From Elizabethkingia sp. YR214 (GTDB lineage Bacteria > Bacteroidota > Bacteroidia > Flavobacteriales > Weeksellaceae), in the NCBI RefSeq assembly GCF_003058195.1, contig NZ_QBUH01000001.1:434001-498000 (forward strand): a DNA stretch of 64,000 nucleotides. Reading direction: 5' to 3'. This document shows, in pieces, positions 44,268 to 52,824 of the stretch. A program made the position numbers and the translations under genes. How positions within the stretch are numbered: position 1 is the first letter of the stretch; every line of letters starts with the position of its first letter. The notes under the pieces were generated by a model that saw only the letters and a program-made list of their open reading frames with translations, ran no database searches and was not told the origin of the DNA.

Positions 44268-44275
44268 CAAAATTA
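44268..44275 (-). promoter_or_regulatory. -7 box of the tdk-murF/alr unit
   Basis: The minus strand reads TAATTTTG (TAnnTTTG), 30 bases before the tdk start, in the 46-base divergent gap with the acidic protein gene. Confidence 0.4.
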
Positions 44276-44284
44276 CATAAAATA

Positions 44285-45418
44285 ATGATGCAAAACTCTC
44301 ATGACATTCAGGACAGGATCCTTGAAGATGTAAAAAAAATTGCCTCTGATATAGCTGTTGTTGATTCAACAGCAGGATTAATTACTAATTATCAGAAAGT
44401 TCAGGAGCTATATGAAAAAGTAGCTTTTCTGAAAATGCTGGAAGTAGAAAGTATTGATATCCATCAGAGAAAAAATGAATTGGAAGCTATGATTGAAGCT
44501 AATCCTACTCATGATAAATCTGAAGAGGCTCTTGAAAAAGAAAGAGAGGTAGAAACTGAATTTGAAGAAGATCTTACTAAAGATGAAGCTTCTGTAGAAA
44601 TTGCAGAAATTACTGATGAAGAGATACCAACAGAAAAAGTAAATGTTGTGATTCCGAAAACAGAGAATATCATAGAAAATGATTATTCTGAGGAAGAAGA
44701 ATATGTAAATACTTTGGAAGAAAATCAAGATGAGACACCTGAAGAGATAGTGATAGAAGAGGAACAAACCGAAACTGTTGCTGAAACTGAAGAAGTCTCT
44801 GAAGAACCTAAAGAAGATACAACAATAACTGAGACCGAGGCAGAACCTGTAATTACTGATACAGCAGAAGAAGAAGTTTTGAATGAAACAGAGACCACTG
44901 AGGAAACTGTTTCAACAGAAGAAGAACATGCTGATGAGGAGAAAGAAGTTGAAAAAGAACCGGAATATCAAATTAAAGAATTATTTGTAAGAGAAGAGGA
45001 AGGTTCCGAACATTTGGATGAAGAAGCAGCTCATAAAGTAAAGCTGGCTTCTATTAAGGGATTAAAACCAATTTCCAGAGAAGAAATAACAAATATTACA
45101 GAAAATAGCGAGGTACCTGAGAAGGTAAATGAATATGTAAATACAGAAGAAAATACTGCATTTACACCAACAAATGCTAATACATCGGTTCAGATAGGTC
45201 AATTCAGACTGGATCTGAACGACAGAATGGCATTCCTGAAAAAATTATTCAATAACGATGAAGTAGAAATGAAATACGTATTAGAAAGATTAAATGAGGC
45301 CCGGACTTTAGATGATGCAAAAGAATACCTTAGCGATCTGTACTATGACAGAGATTGGAAACCGGTAGACGAGTATGCACAAAGATTATGGTCGCTAGTA
45401 GAAAGCCGTTTTAGATAA
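44285..45418 (+). CDS. Acidic low-complexity protein with conserved C-terminal domain
   Basis: The 377-residue protein has a short helical N-terminus (about 1-75), a long Glu/Thr-rich disordered centre (about 80-235) and a compact C-terminal domain (FRLDLNDRMAFLKKLFNNDEVEMKYVLERLNEARTLDDAKEYLSDLYYDRDW) that I have seen in Bacteroidetes proteins of unknown role. No signal peptide is visible, so it is probably cytosolic. Its stop overlaps the rsmI start (TAATG). Confidence 0.8.
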   Translation: MMQNSHDIQDRILEDVKKIASDIAVVDSTAGLITNYQKVQELYEKVAFLKMLEVESIDIHQRKNELEAMIEANPTHDKSEEALEKEREVETEFEEDLTKDEASVEIAEITDEEIPTEKVNVVIPKTENIIENDYSEEEEYVNTLEENQDETPEEIVIEEEQTETVAETEEVSEEPKEDTTITETEAEPVITDTAEEEVLNETETTEETVSTEEEHADEEKEVEKEPEYQIKELFVREEEGSEHLDEEAAHKVKLASIKGLKPISREEITNITENSEVPEKVNEYVNTEENTAFTPTNANTSVQIGQFRLDLNDRMAFLKKLFNNDEVEMKYVLERLNEARTLDDAKEYLSDLYYDRDWKPVDEYAQRLWSLVESRFR

Positions 45419-46092
45419 TGAGTGGCATATTATATTTTGTACCAACACCCGTAGGTAATCTGGAGGATATGACTTTCAGAGCAATAAAAGTTTTAAAAGA
45501 TGTCGATTATATACTTTGTGAAGATACCCGTACTTCAGGGATTCTTCTTAAACATTATGAGATATCGAAGCCGCTGAAATCTTATCATTTGCATAACGAA
45601 CATCAGGCTACAGAGAAAGTTGTTCAGGATCTTAAAAATGGACAGAATATAGCTATTATTACTGATGCCGGGACTCCCGGAATATCGGATCCTGGTTATC
45701 TTCTGGCAAAAGCAGGACGGGATAATGATATTGAGATGATCTGTCTTCCCGGAGCTACGGCTTTTGTTCCTGCATTAGTTGTTTCAGGACTTCCTAATCA
45801 CGACTTCTATTTCGCTGGATTTTTGCCACAGAAAAAAGGGCGTCAGACCAAACTAAAGCAACTGGCTGAAGAGAAAAAAACAATTGTTCTTTATGAAAGC
45901 CCACATAAGATTAATACCACACTGGAACAAATAAAAGAATTTTTTGGTGAACAAACACAAGTAAGTCTAAGCCGTGAAATTTCCAAAAAATTTGAGGAAA
46001 CTAAGCGCGGGACTATTGATGAACTAATAGAGTTTTCTAAAAGTAAAACGCTAAAAGGAGAAATTGTTCTTATTGTAAATAATTCGGTATAA
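45418..46092 (+). CDS. rsmI: 16S rRNA (cytidine1402-2'-O)-methyltransferase RsmI
   Basis: The 224-residue protein carries the RsmI/tetrapyrrole methyltransferase fold: YFVPTPVGNLEDMTFRAIKVLKDVDYILCEDTRTS, ITDAGTPGISDPGYLLAKAG and CLPGATAFVPALVVSGLP. It 2'-O-methylates C1402 in the decoding centre. It is translationally coupled to the acidic protein upstream. Confidence 0.96.
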   Translation: MSGILYFVPTPVGNLEDMTFRAIKVLKDVDYILCEDTRTSGILLKHYEISKPLKSYHLHNEHQATEKVVQDLKNGQNIAIITDAGTPGISDPGYLLAKAGRDNDIEMICLPGATAFVPALVVSGLPNHDFYFAGFLPQKKGRQTKLKQLAEEKKTIVLYESPHKINTTLEQIKEFFGEQTQVSLSREISKKFEETKRGTIDELIEFSKSKTLKGEIVLIVNNSV

Positions 46093-46094
46093 AT

Positions 46095-47567
46095 GTGAGA
46101 AAGAATTTATCTTTTATTTCAGCATTCTTCTGGTTGATTGGATTTTCCCAAAGCGATCTGAAGCTGCAATATGATTTAAGAGATAAATTAAAACTCGATA
46201 TTGACCGGTTTGAAGGAGGATATGCAGTTTTCAAAAAAGGAAATTTTTCAGGGATTATAGATTCCACTGGAACTGTAACGCTACAGCCTGTAAATGGAAA
46301 TTTGGCACCCTTTAGAAAAGGTTATTTTTTTCATTATACCGGGGAAAGTAATAATAGAAAAGTCGGATTGATAGATTTCAAGGGAGATTATAAAATCCCT
46401 TTGGACAATTATGATTTTGGTTTATCCTGGAATAGTGAGAACGGTTACTTGGTTGTTTCCAAAAATAAAAAGTTTGGACTAGTCAATTATCTTACCGAAA
46501 AGCCCGAATTAGATTTTCTTTATGATTCTATTGAATATGCCGGAGAAAGCATATTTTTTGTGAAAAAGAACAATAAATGGGCTATTTACAATCCCGAAAA
46601 AGGATTTGTTTCTGATTTCGTTTATCAAAGAAATTCATATTTTAATAAAGATGAGTCCTGTGTTCAAGTGGCCCCGGATAAGTATTTTTTAGTTGATAAA
46701 GAGAATAAAATTCTTTTAAAATCAAAATATGAGCTAATCAATACTGAAGCAAATAACGACTATTTTGTATGCCTGGACAGAAATATAGATAAAGAAGGAC
46801 TAATAGATTCTGAAGGAAAAGAAGTTCTGCCATTAGAATATTCGCATATCACTATTTATGGAGATTATGCTATTATGGACAAAAGCAATACCCAGTTTTT
46901 TCTATTTAATTTAAAAACTAAAGAGAATAAGAAAATTAAAGCAGGGAGCATTGCTTTTTTGTTTAACAAATACTTTTTATTGAATGTAAAGAATCAGGAA
47001 TTTATTATTGATGATTCCCTGAATAAGATTGTTAATGAAAGCTTTGACAGAATCTCTTTTATTTCAACAGATAAATTACAGTATCTTATTACCGAAAAAA
47101 ATAAAATAAATAACCTGTTGAATAAGAATTTTCAACAGATTTTTTCTGAAGGTTTTACTATTTACGCATTGGATGAAAACCAGTTGGTGGTTAAAAACAA
47201 AATTGGTTATCAACGCCTGGAATGGAATACATGGAAAACGGAACCTTTAAATTTTGATGAAATTTCGCCAGCATTTGATCCTTTCTTTTTTCGAACACAG
47301 AAGAATACCGGCTTGATTGCTAGAAAGGGTGGAAAATATGGTTTTATTGAATTCAGCGGGAAAGAGATTTTGCCGTTTGTATATGAAGAAATTGCCGGCT
47401 TTAGGAACAACATGACTTTTGTGGCCAAACTGAACGGTAAATATGGTCTTATCAACAATAGAAATGAAATTATAAGACCTTTTATATATGATTCTTACGC
47501 ATTTAGTAAAGAATATATGTACCTTTCGGATAAAGGAAAAAAAGAAATAATATCTACTTTAAATTAA
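46095..47567 (+). CDS. WG-repeat containing exported protein
   Basis: The start is a GTG directly after the rsmI stop, followed by a signal (RKNLSFISAFFWLIGFSQ). The 490-residue product contains repeated 'G(L/F)I..G(K/N)..I.P..YD/YE' units such as KVGLIDFKGDYKIPLDNYDF, EGLIDSEGKEVLPLEYSH, YGFIEFSGKEILPFVYEE and YGLINNRNEIIRPFIYDS, the WG-repeat pattern. These build elongated strand-rich surfaces of unknown function. It is probably periplasmic or at the outer membrane. Confidence 0.85.
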   Translation: MRKNLSFISAFFWLIGFSQSDLKLQYDLRDKLKLDIDRFEGGYAVFKKGNFSGIIDSTGTVTLQPVNGNLAPFRKGYFFHYTGESNNRKVGLIDFKGDYKIPLDNYDFGLSWNSENGYLVVSKNKKFGLVNYLTEKPELDFLYDSIEYAGESIFFVKKNNKWAIYNPEKGFVSDFVYQRNSYFNKDESCVQVAPDKYFLVDKENKILLKSKYELINTEANNDYFVCLDRNIDKEGLIDSEGKEVLPLEYSHITIYGDYAIMDKSNTQFFLFNLKTKENKKIKAGSIAFLFNKYFLLNVKNQEFIIDDSLNKIVNESFDRISFISTDKLQYLITEKNKINNLLNKNFQQIFSEGFTIYALDENQLVVKNKIGYQRLEWNTWKTEPLNFDEISPAFDPFFFRTQKNTGLIARKGGKYGFIEFSGKEILPFVYEEIAGFRNNMTFVAKLNGKYGLINNRNEIIRPFIYDSYAFSKEYMYLSDKGKKEIISTLN

Positions 47568-47657
47568 AATAAGCACAATTCTTTAAAATGAAAACTGCCA
47601 CTATTCGCAGTCTTAAAAATTGAATAGTAACTCAGAAAAAACTAATACCCAAAAGCT

Positions 47658-48992
47658 ATGCTAAAAAAAACATTATTAACAGTATTACTGGGAAGTGCAC
47701 TTCTTGGCTTTTCCCAGCAAAAGTATCAGCCGACACAAACAAACCTAAAAGCAAGAACCGAGTTCCAGGATGAAAAATTCGGAATGTTTATCCATTTTGG
47801 ATTATACAGTGAATTGGGAAGAGGAGAGTGGGTCATGAATAATGACAAAATTCCGGTTAATGATTACGCTAAACTTAAAGACTTTTTCAATCCTGTAGGG
47901 TTCAATGCTAAAGAATATGTTTCTATGGCTAAGAATGCTGGTGTAAAGTACATTACTTTAGTTACACGCCACCATGATGGATTTAGTATGTGGAACACAA
48001 AGTATTCGGATTTTAATATTATGAATACCCCCTTCAAAAGGGATTTGGTAAAAGAATTAGCCGATGAATGCCATAAACAAGGAGTGAAAATAGCATTCTA
48101 TTATTCGCTTCTGGACTGGACAAGAACAGATTATTCATACTGGACAGGCAGAACAGGTAAAGGAACCGGACGTACCGAAAAAGGAAACTGGAATGATTAT
48201 ATTCAGTTTATGAAAAACCAGCTGACGGAGCTTTTAACTAATTATGGAGAAGTTTCAGGAATATGGTTTGATGGTTACTGGGATCAGATGGAAGAAGAGA
48301 AAGCAGGCAGAAGTGAGAAAACATATTTGGACTGGAAAATGCCGGAGATTTATGAGCTTATACATAAGCTGCAGCCACAATGTCTTGTAGGGAATAATCA
48401 CCACATTACACCATTGGATGGTGAAGATTTTCAGATGTTTGAAAGAGATATTCCCGGACAAAATGAACATGGACTAAGTTTCCAGAAGCCTTCTCAGCTT
48501 CCTTTGGAAACCTGTGCTACACTTAACGATTCCTGGGGATTCGATTTGAAAGACAACAAAAACAAAACATTCAGACAGTTTCTGAATCTGTTGGTAAATG
48601 CTGCAGGAAGTAATGCCAATTTACTAATGAATATAGGCCCTATGCCTAATGGTAAAGTTCCTCAACCCTTTATTAATTCTTTTAGCGAAATGGGAGACTG
48701 GATGAAGGTCTATGGCGAAAGTATTTATGGTACCAGAGGGGGCTATCTTGCGCTTCAGAAATGGGGAGCTATTACTCAGAAACCTGGAAAAATATACGTT
48801 CACATACTTAAAAATAATGAGGGAAAGGCAATTACTCTCGAAAAATTTCCATTTAAAAAGATTAATTCCGCATATTTGCTGAAAGATAAAAAAACTATAA
48901 AGTATACTTTAAAGAATAATACTTTAACGTTTGACAGCTATACCGTGGATGATCAGAATCCCGATGCTGTGATAGTTTTTGAAGGAAAATAA
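47658..48992 (+). CDS. Alpha-L-fucosidase (glycoside hydrolase family 29)
   Basis: The 444-residue protein has a signal peptide (MLKKTLLTVLLGSALLGFSQ) and the GH29 catalytic barrel: FGMFIHFGLYSELGRGEWV, LVTRHHDGFSMWNTKYSDFN and the nucleophile Asp205 in GIWFDGYWDQ. The C-terminal strand domain (about 350-444) is present. It removes alpha-linked fucose from host glycans or polysaccharides. No SusCD-like neighbours are seen. Confidence 0.95.
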   Translation: MLKKTLLTVLLGSALLGFSQQKYQPTQTNLKARTEFQDEKFGMFIHFGLYSELGRGEWVMNNDKIPVNDYAKLKDFFNPVGFNAKEYVSMAKNAGVKYITLVTRHHDGFSMWNTKYSDFNIMNTPFKRDLVKELADECHKQGVKIAFYYSLLDWTRTDYSYWTGRTGKGTGRTEKGNWNDYIQFMKNQLTELLTNYGEVSGIWFDGYWDQMEEEKAGRSEKTYLDWKMPEIYELIHKLQPQCLVGNNHHITPLDGEDFQMFERDIPGQNEHGLSFQKPSQLPLETCATLNDSWGFDLKDNKNKTFRQFLNLLVNAAGSNANLLMNIGPMPNGKVPQPFINSFSEMGDWMKVYGESIYGTRGGYLALQKWGAITQKPGKIYVHILKNNEGKAITLEKFPFKKINSAYLLKDKKTIKYTLKNNTLTFDSYTVDDQNPDAVIVFEGK

Positions 48993-49005
48993 ACATACAT
49001 TAAAT

Positions 49006-49749
49006 ATGAAACTATTAGAAGGAAAAGTAGCCCTTATTACAGGAGCAACCCGTGGAATCGGGAGAGGTATAGCAGAAGTTTTTGCTCAGCAGGGAGCAAA
49101 AGTTGCTTTTACCTATGCAGGATCTGTAGATAAAGCGAAAGAATTAGAAGCAGCACTAAGCTCTGTTACCCAGATTAAAGGTTACCAGTCGGACGCTTCT
49201 GATTATGATGCAGCACAGAAGTTGGTAGATGATGTAATGGCAGAATTCGGACAGATCGATATCCTGATTAATAATGCAGGAATTACAAGAGATAACCTTA
49301 TGCTTCGTATGTCTAAAGAAGATTGGGATACTATAATTAAAGTAAATTTGGATTCTGTATTCAACCTTACAAAGGCGGTTATTAAGCCGATGATGAAAGC
49401 TAAAAGCGGATCTATTATCAATATGTCTTCGGTAGTAGGTGTTAAAGGAAATGCAGGACAAGCTAACTATGCAGCTTCTAAGGCAGGAGTTATCGGATTC
49501 TCTAAATCTATTGCATTAGAGCTTGGGTCCAGAAATATCCGTTGTAACGTTGTTGCTCCGGGATTCATCGAAACTGAAATGACAGCCGTTCTGGATGAGA
49601 AAACTGTACAAGGATGGAGAGACGGGATTCCATTAAAAAGAGGTGGGCAACCGGAAGATGTAGCCAATGCATGTGTATTCTTAGGAAGCGATATGTCTTC
49701 TTATATTACAGGCCAGGTTATGAACGTAGATGGCGGAATGCTAACTTAA
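49006..49749 (+). CDS. fabG: 3-oxoacyl-[acyl-carrier-protein] reductase
   Basis: I start at MKLLEGKVALITGATRGIGRGIAEVFA (247 residues); the longer frame overlaps the fucosidase. The SDR motifs TGATRGIG, NNAGITRDNLMLRM, MSSVVG and YAASKAGVIGFSK are those of FabG. It reduces 3-oxoacyl-ACP with NADPH in fatty-acid synthesis. A terminator follows at once. Confidence 0.95.
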   Translation: MKLLEGKVALITGATRGIGRGIAEVFAQQGAKVAFTYAGSVDKAKELEAALSSVTQIKGYQSDASDYDAAQKLVDDVMAEFGQIDILINNAGITRDNLMLRMSKEDWDTIIKVNLDSVFNLTKAVIKPMMKAKSGSIINMSSVVGVKGNAGQANYAASKAGVIGFSKSIALELGSRNIRCNVVAPGFIETEMTAVLDEKTVQGWRDGIPLKRGGQPEDVANACVFLGSDMSSYITGQVMNVDGGMLT

Positions 49750-49754
49750 TATAT

Positions 49755-49780
49755 AAAGGCTTTGAAAAAAGCCTTTTTTT
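49755..49780 (+). terminator. Terminator of fabG
   Basis: AAAGGCTTT (49755-49763), loop GAAA, AAAGCCTTT (49768-49776) and T run. It makes the following four genes a separate unit. Confidence 0.8.
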
Positions 49781-49789
49781 ATTTGATAT

Positions 49790-50371
49790 ATGGAAATAAC
49801 CATCAGCGGAAAAAAGTATAATAATCCTGTTTTTGTCTTCGCAATGGAGAAAGAGGCCGGAAATGAATTTAAAGATTTACAACTGGTATTTACCGGAATA
49901 GGTAAAGTAAATGCAGGTTATTATTTAGTGAAATACCTGTCAGCAAATAAGCCTGATATTATTATCAACTTAGGAACAGCAGGAAGTACAGCTTTCAGAA
50001 GAGGAGATGTAGTTTGCTGTACGCAATTTGTTCAAAGAGATATGGATGTATCACCTTTGGGTATAGAGAAGTTTAAAACCCCTTTTTCGGATGATGATGT
50101 GGTTCTGGATTATGGGATAAATGTAGATAGTCTGCCAAAAGGGATCTGTGGTACCGGAGATAGCTTTGAAACTGAACATAATACTGATTTGTATAATGTA
50201 CTGGACATGGAGGCTTATGCTCTGGCTTTAATAGCTAAAAGAGAACAAATTCCTTTTCTTTGCCTGAAATATATCTCGGACGGAGCTAATGATGATGCAG
50301 TAGAAGACTGGACACAGGAAGTTGATAAAGCCTCAAAAATTCTTCGTGAAGTTATAGCAACCAGAATTTAA
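49790..50371 (+). CDS. MTA/SAH/5'-deoxyadenosine nucleosidase-like protein
   Basis: The 193 residues match a short PNP/MTAN-type nucleosidase with all key acids: Glu20 (FAMEKEAG, cf. E. coli Glu12), Glu141 in DMEAYALA (cf. Glu174) and Asp164 in ISDGAND (cf. Asp197). Family enzymes cleave adenine from methylthioadenosine, SAH or 5'-deoxyadenosine. It heads a four-gene operon ending in a radical SAM enzyme, whose byproduct is 5'-deoxyadenosine, so removal of that inhibitor is a sensible role (inference). It is shorter than the 230-residue norm. Confidence 0.82.
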   Translation: MEITISGKKYNNPVFVFAMEKEAGNEFKDLQLVFTGIGKVNAGYYLVKYLSANKPDIIINLGTAGSTAFRRGDVVCCTQFVQRDMDVSPLGIEKFKTPFSDDDVVLDYGINVDSLPKGICGTGDSFETEHNTDLYNVLDMEAYALALIAKREQIPFLCLKYISDGANDDAVEDWTQEVDKASKILREVIATRI

Positions 50372-50373
50372 AT

Positions 50374-51135
50374 ATGATTGATTTTCCGGCAACATTACAT
50401 CTTTTTGGAAAAGATATACTCTTGCATCCAGTATTAGAATCGTTAGGGATTTTTCTGGGGATGCGCTATTATTTCTTTCTGAAGAGAAAATCTCCGGAAA
50501 AACTTCCTCTTACAATCTCTCTGGCCATTATTGCCGGAGCAACAGCTGGCGCCCTTTTAGGGTCAAAAATTATTGGGAATCTTGAAAATCCATATATATT
50601 ATTTTCAACAGATTTTTCATTTAAAAGATTTTGGTCCAATAATACAATTGTTGGAGGTTTAGCATTTGGGTTAATAGGAGTGGAGCTTGCTAAAAAAATA
50701 GTTGGACATAAAGAAAGCACAGGAGACCTGATTACATTTCCTTTGATGCTGGCAATAATTATTGGCAGAATCGGCTGCTTCTTTACCGGAATTTATGAAG
50801 AAACTTATGGATTGCCTACAGATTCAATTTTCGGAATGCATTTGGGGGATCAGTATCTGCGTCATCCGGTGGCATTATATGAGATTGCTTTTCTTGTATT
50901 GCTTTGGGGGATTCTAAAGGTTATACAGAAGAAACATTTTCCGTCAGGATTTCTTTTTCAGATATTTATGTTGTCCTATTTTACGTTTCGTTTTTTTCTT
51001 GATTTTCTAAAACCGAGAATCGAAATTGTAGGAAATTTAGGGGCTATTCAACTAACTTGTTTGTTAGTGATTATTTATTACATTTATAAAGTTAATATCA
51101 CTTTGAAATCTAAATATTTAGCACCAATACTTTAA
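50374..51135 (+). CDS. Lgt-like membrane protein lacking usual Lgt catalytic residues
   Basis: The 253-residue, about seven-span protein has the Lgt fold: GGLAFGLIGVELAKK, GRIGCFFTGIYEETYG, RHPVALYE and FRFFLDF. Compared with E. coli Lgt, Arg143 and Arg239 are kept (Arg132, Arg206), but His103 is Val93, Asn146 is Cys135, Glu151 is Ile140, and the Tyr26 segment reads LESLGI. It is therefore unlikely to be the housekeeping diacylglyceryl transferase. It may use phosphatidylglycerol with a different acceptor, or none. It is 2 bases after the nucleosidase and 1 base before the two-TM gene. Confidence 0.8.
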   Translation: MIDFPATLHLFGKDILLHPVLESLGIFLGMRYYFFLKRKSPEKLPLTISLAIIAGATAGALLGSKIIGNLENPYILFSTDFSFKRFWSNNTIVGGLAFGLIGVELAKKIVGHKESTGDLITFPLMLAIIIGRIGCFFTGIYEETYGLPTDSIFGMHLGDQYLRHPVALYEIAFLVLLWGILKVIQKKHFPSGFLFQIFMLSYFTFRFFLDFLKPRIEIVGNLGAIQLTCLLVIIYYIYKVNITLKSKYLAPIL

Positions 51136-51136
51136 T

Positions 51137-51373
51137 ATGAATCACTTGTTTACCATTTTAGAAGCCGGCGGCCTGGGCGGAATAGTTGTCATGATCGTTA
51201 GCATGATTGTTTTGGGAGCTTTCGTTTTTGGATTAGTTGTAGCTGCCATTATAAAACTAATCTACGAATCAGGTGGAGATAAAAAATATTCGAAGAATAA
51301 CTTCTGGCTTACTGTATTAATCGTGATGCTAGTTTGCGGTTTAATTAGCGGAGTTATTTGTGGAGGAATGTAA
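51137..51373 (+). CDS. Small two-transmembrane protein
   Basis: The 78-residue protein has two hydrophobic helices (GGIVVMIVSMIVLGAFVFGLVVAAIIKLIY and NFWLTVLIVMLVCGLISGVIC) joined by a short charged loop. I do not recognise its family. Its position between the Lgt-like and radical SAM genes suggests a structural or chaperone role in the same pathway. Confidence 0.72.
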   Translation: MNHLFTILEAGGLGGIVVMIVSMIVLGAFVFGLVVAAIIKLIYESGGDKKYSKNNFWLTVLIVMLVCGLISGVICGGM

Positions 51374-51384
51374 AATAGCGGGAT

Positions 51385-52788
51385 ATGCCAGTTAGAAATT
51401 ATACTTATTACGATTATACTACAAGTCTTTGCCCGGACTGTTTGAAAAGAGTCGGAGCGAAAATAATCATTGAGAATGATGAAGTTTTTATGACTAAAAG
51501 ATGTCCGGATCATGGTTTTTTTAAAACTAAGATCGCTACGGATGTCCATTACTATAAAAATATCAGAAACTATAATAAAGCATCAGAAATGCCACTGCAT
51601 TTTGGTACAGACGTAGCATATGGATGCCCGTACGATTGTGGGTTGTGTGTAGATCACGAACAGCACAGTTGCCTTTCCATTGTGGAAGTAACAGACCGCT
51701 GTAATCTTACTTGCCCAACTTGCTATGCTATGTCTTCACCACATTATGGCAGTCATCGATCGCTAGAGGAAATAGAAGCCATGTTCGATATAATTGTGAA
51801 GAATGAAGGCGAACCGGATGTTGTTCAGATTAGTGGGGGCGAACCAACAATTCATCCTGAATTTTTCAAAATAATGGACATTGCAAAGTCTAAACCGATA
51901 AAACACCTGATGCTGAATACAAATGGTGTTAGGATAGCCAATGATCCTGGTTTTGCTGAAAAACTGGCTGCTTATGCACCGGAATTTGAAGTCTATTTAC
52001 AGTTCGATTCATTTAAACCAGAAGTGCTGCAGGATTTTCGTGGGAAAGATCTTACAGATGTCCGCATGAAGGCTTTGGAAAAGCTAAATGAACTCAATCT
52101 GTCTACGACATTGGTTGTGGTTTTACAGCAAGGAAAAAATGTAGATGAAATAGGTAAGATTATAGATTTTGCGCTTAAACAGAAATGTGTGCGTGGAATT
52201 ACCTTTCAGCCGGTAGAAATTGCGGGCAGAAACAGAGATGATTCTGCACATGAGAAAATAACACTGACAGAAGTCCGTCAGGAAATACTAAATCAGGTTC
52301 CGGTACTAAACTCGGATGATATAATTCCTGTACCTTGTAACCCCGATGCACTGGCGATGGGGTATATTTTGAAGCTTCAGGGAGAGATAATTCCTTTAAC
52401 CCGTTATATTAATCCTGCTGATTTACTGAATAACGAATCTAAAAATACAATTGTCTATGAACAAGATGAAGGACTGAAAATGCAGCTGATCGATATTTTC
52501 AGTACAGGGATATCTGTAGATAAGGTACAGCCGAAAGTAAATCAGTTATTATGTTGTTTACCTGAAGTCTGTGCTCCTGAGATGGAGTATGAAAATCTTT
52601 TCCGTATCATTATAATGAACTTTATGGATGCCCATGATTTTGATGTCCGTGCAGTGAAAAAATCCTGTGTTCATATTGTAAACAAAGATCTGAAGCTAAT
52701 ACCTTTTGAAACGATGAATCTCTTTTATAGAGATCAGAAACAAGAATATTTAGAAGAACTTAGAAAAGATACAAGAGTATTATTCTAA
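51385..52788 (+). CDS. Radical SAM protein of the Tes/MJ0619 type
   Basis: The 467 residues have an N-terminal Cys-rich module (CPDC at 16-19, CPDHG at 40, GCPYDCGLC at 80-88), the radical SAM CNLTCPTC (Cys106, Cys110, Cys113) and a third Cys group LLCCLPEVC near residue 390. This arrangement is that of archaeal MJ0619/Tes, which couples lipid tails, and relatives. The substrate in bacteria is not known to me; a lipid or cofactor methylation or C-C bond is possible. It is the last gene of the operon. Confidence 0.82.
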   Translation: MPVRNYTYYDYTTSLCPDCLKRVGAKIIIENDEVFMTKRCPDHGFFKTKIATDVHYYKNIRNYNKASEMPLHFGTDVAYGCPYDCGLCVDHEQHSCLSIVEVTDRCNLTCPTCYAMSSPHYGSHRSLEEIEAMFDIIVKNEGEPDVVQISGGEPTIHPEFFKIMDIAKSKPIKHLMLNTNGVRIANDPGFAEKLAAYAPEFEVYLQFDSFKPEVLQDFRGKDLTDVRMKALEKLNELNLSTTLVVVLQQGKNVDEIGKIIDFALKQKCVRGITFQPVEIAGRNRDDSAHEKITLTEVRQEILNQVPVLNSDDIIPVPCNPDALAMGYILKLQGEIIPLTRYINPADLLNNESKNTIVYEQDEGLKMQLIDIFSTGISVDKVQPKVNQLLCCLPEVCAPEMEYENLFRIIIMNFMDAHDFDVRAVKKSCVHIVNKDLKLIPFETMNLFYRDQKQEYLEELRKDTRVLF

Positions 52789-52817
52789 TAAAAAGCCACC
52801 TGTCAGGTGGCTTTTTA
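52787..52817. terminator. Bidirectional terminator
   Basis: AAAAAGCCACCTG and CAGGTGGCTTTTT form an almost perfect 13-bp hairpin shared by the radical SAM operon and convergent surE. Confidence 0.88.
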
Positions 52818-52824
52818 TTTATGT

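Noticed and set aside
44408-44767. Minus-strand frame rich in Phe and Ile opposite the acidic protein
   Set aside because: It is the complement of GAA-rich codons, so it arises from composition.
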